From: Streptomyces fungicidicus
GTDB lineage: Bacteria; Actinomycetota; Actinomycetes; Streptomycetales; Streptomycetaceae
Length of the DNA: 64,000 nucleotides
Direction of reading: 5' to 3'
NCBI RefSeq assembly: GCF_003665435.1
Contig: NZ_CP023407.1
Span: forward strand, 4,761,501 to 4,825,500
The position numbers were made by a program, and so were the translations under genes. The stretch's first letter is position 1; each line of letters starts with the position of its first letter. Below are positions 63,545 through 64,000 of this stretch, piece after piece. The notes beneath the pieces were generated by a model. The model was not told the DNA's origin. It worked only from the letters and a program-made list of their open reading frames with translations, and did no database searches.

Positions 63545-64000
63545 TGAGGCGCGTCCAGCCGGTAGCCGACACCGCGCACCGTACGGATCAGGGTCGGGGA
63601 GGACGGCACGTCCTCGACCTTGGCGCGCAGCCGCTGGACACAGGCGTCCACCAGACGCGAGTCGCCCAGGTAGTCGTGCTCCCACACCAGCCGCAGCAAC
63701 TGCTGCCGGGACAGCGCCTGCCCCGGCCGCCGGCTCAGCTCCAGCAGCAGCCGCAGCTCGGTCGGGGTGAGCTGGAGGTCCTCGCCGTTCTTCGTCACGG
63801 TCATCGCCGAACGGTCGATGACCAGACTGCCGAAGGTCGCCGAGTCGCTGGACTCCCGCTCCCCGCGCCGCAGCACCGCGCGGATACGGGCGTCCAGCAC
63901 CCGGCCCTGCACGGGTTTGACGACGTAGTCGTCGGCGCCGGACTCCAGCCCGACCACCACGTCGATGTCGTCGTTGCGGGCGGTCAGCAGGATGATCGGC
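63541..64000 (-). CDS. afsQ1: Response regulator AfsQ1, N-terminus cut by the window edge
   Basis: About 152 residues visible; the frame is open to the right edge, so the first 70 or so residues, including the phospho-acceptor Asp, are outside. What is seen is PIILLTARNDDIDVVVGLES then GADDYVVKPVQGRVLDARIR, the last part of the receiver with its conserved Thr and Lys. An OmpR-type winged helix follows (LTPTELRLLLELSRRPGQAL, DACVQRLRAKVED, IRTVRGVGYRLD). It is the first gene of the regulator-kinase-lipoprotein operon. Confidence 0.88.
   Translation of the reverse strand, partial: PIILLTARNDDIDVVVGLESGADDYVVKPVQGRVLDARIRAVLRRGERESSDSATFGSLVIDRSAMTVTKNGEDLQLTPTELRLLLELSRRPGQALSRQQLLRLVWEHDYLGDSRLVDACVQRLRAKVEDVPSSPTLIRTVRGVGYRLDAPQ

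Overview
The window is a 64 kb piece of a Streptomyces chromosome. The evidence is very high GC with strong third-position GC bias, many GTG starts coupled by GTGA/ATGA overlaps, GGAGG-type ribosome sites, and gene content and order that I recall from the core region of S. coelicolor ending at afsQ2/afsQ1. I recognise no transposase, phage gene, CRISPR array, tRNA or rRNA; it looks like core chromosome with one polymer-biosynthesis island. About 56 genes can be supported.

Layout. 1-6.6 kb: end of a UbiA prenyltransferase, GtrA and YihY membrane proteins, a D,D-carboxypeptidase, an SCO4848-type membrane protein, a metallophosphoesterase, and a three-gene operon (membrane protein, DCC thiol protein, TetR) under two perfect TTGAAC-type palindromes. 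6.6-10.1 kb: sdhCDAB (written on the minus strand in the order C, D, A, B) with a strong terminator. 10.2-18.1 kb: an OHCU-decarboxylase-like protein, a GH20 hexosaminidase, small conserved proteins, and a 903-residue secreted amidase with FG-GAP repeats. 18.2-22.1 kb: two successive ECF sigma genes, each followed by a gene for a single-pass membrane protein with the same extracytoplasmic Cys domain; the second partner contains a rare TTA codon. 22.2-26.4 kb: L,D-transpeptidase, methylmalonyl-CoA mutase large chain, Uma2 protein and LysE exporter.

26.4-42.0 kb: a wall-glycopolymer cluster. It has a Kdn/sialic-type acid synthase (NeuB), a CMP-sugar synthetase fused to a HAD phosphatase (NeuA), two polysialyltransferase-family proteins each paired with a GT2 glycosyltransferase, a GT29-like sialyltransferase homologue, a pyruvyltransferase fusion, two further glycosyltransferase-like proteins, an acyltransferase and a methyltransferase. 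No NeuC-type epimerase is present, which fits a Kdn polymer (teichulosonic acid) as known from S. coelicolor walls. A divergent promoter pair at 37.18-37.35 kb drives the two arms.

42.3-52.2 kb: an M20 amidohydrolase, then a nucleoside uptake and salvage set: two BMP-type lipoproteins, ABC ATPase, two permeases, cytidine deaminase and thymidine phosphorylase. The palindrome CTACGCGCGTAG (or a half-degenerate copy) lies upstream of both lipoproteins, of the ATPase operon, and 6 kb away just upstream of adenosine deaminase, suggesting one regulon. 52.2-64 kb: Uma2, AEC transporter, STAS protein, a sigma factor with a SnoaL-type tail, a divergent MFS/LysR pair, a hydrolase-like protein lacking its nucleophile, adenosine deaminase, a small exported protein, PspC, VanZ, and the lipoprotein-afsQ2-afsQ1 operon, which runs off the right edge.
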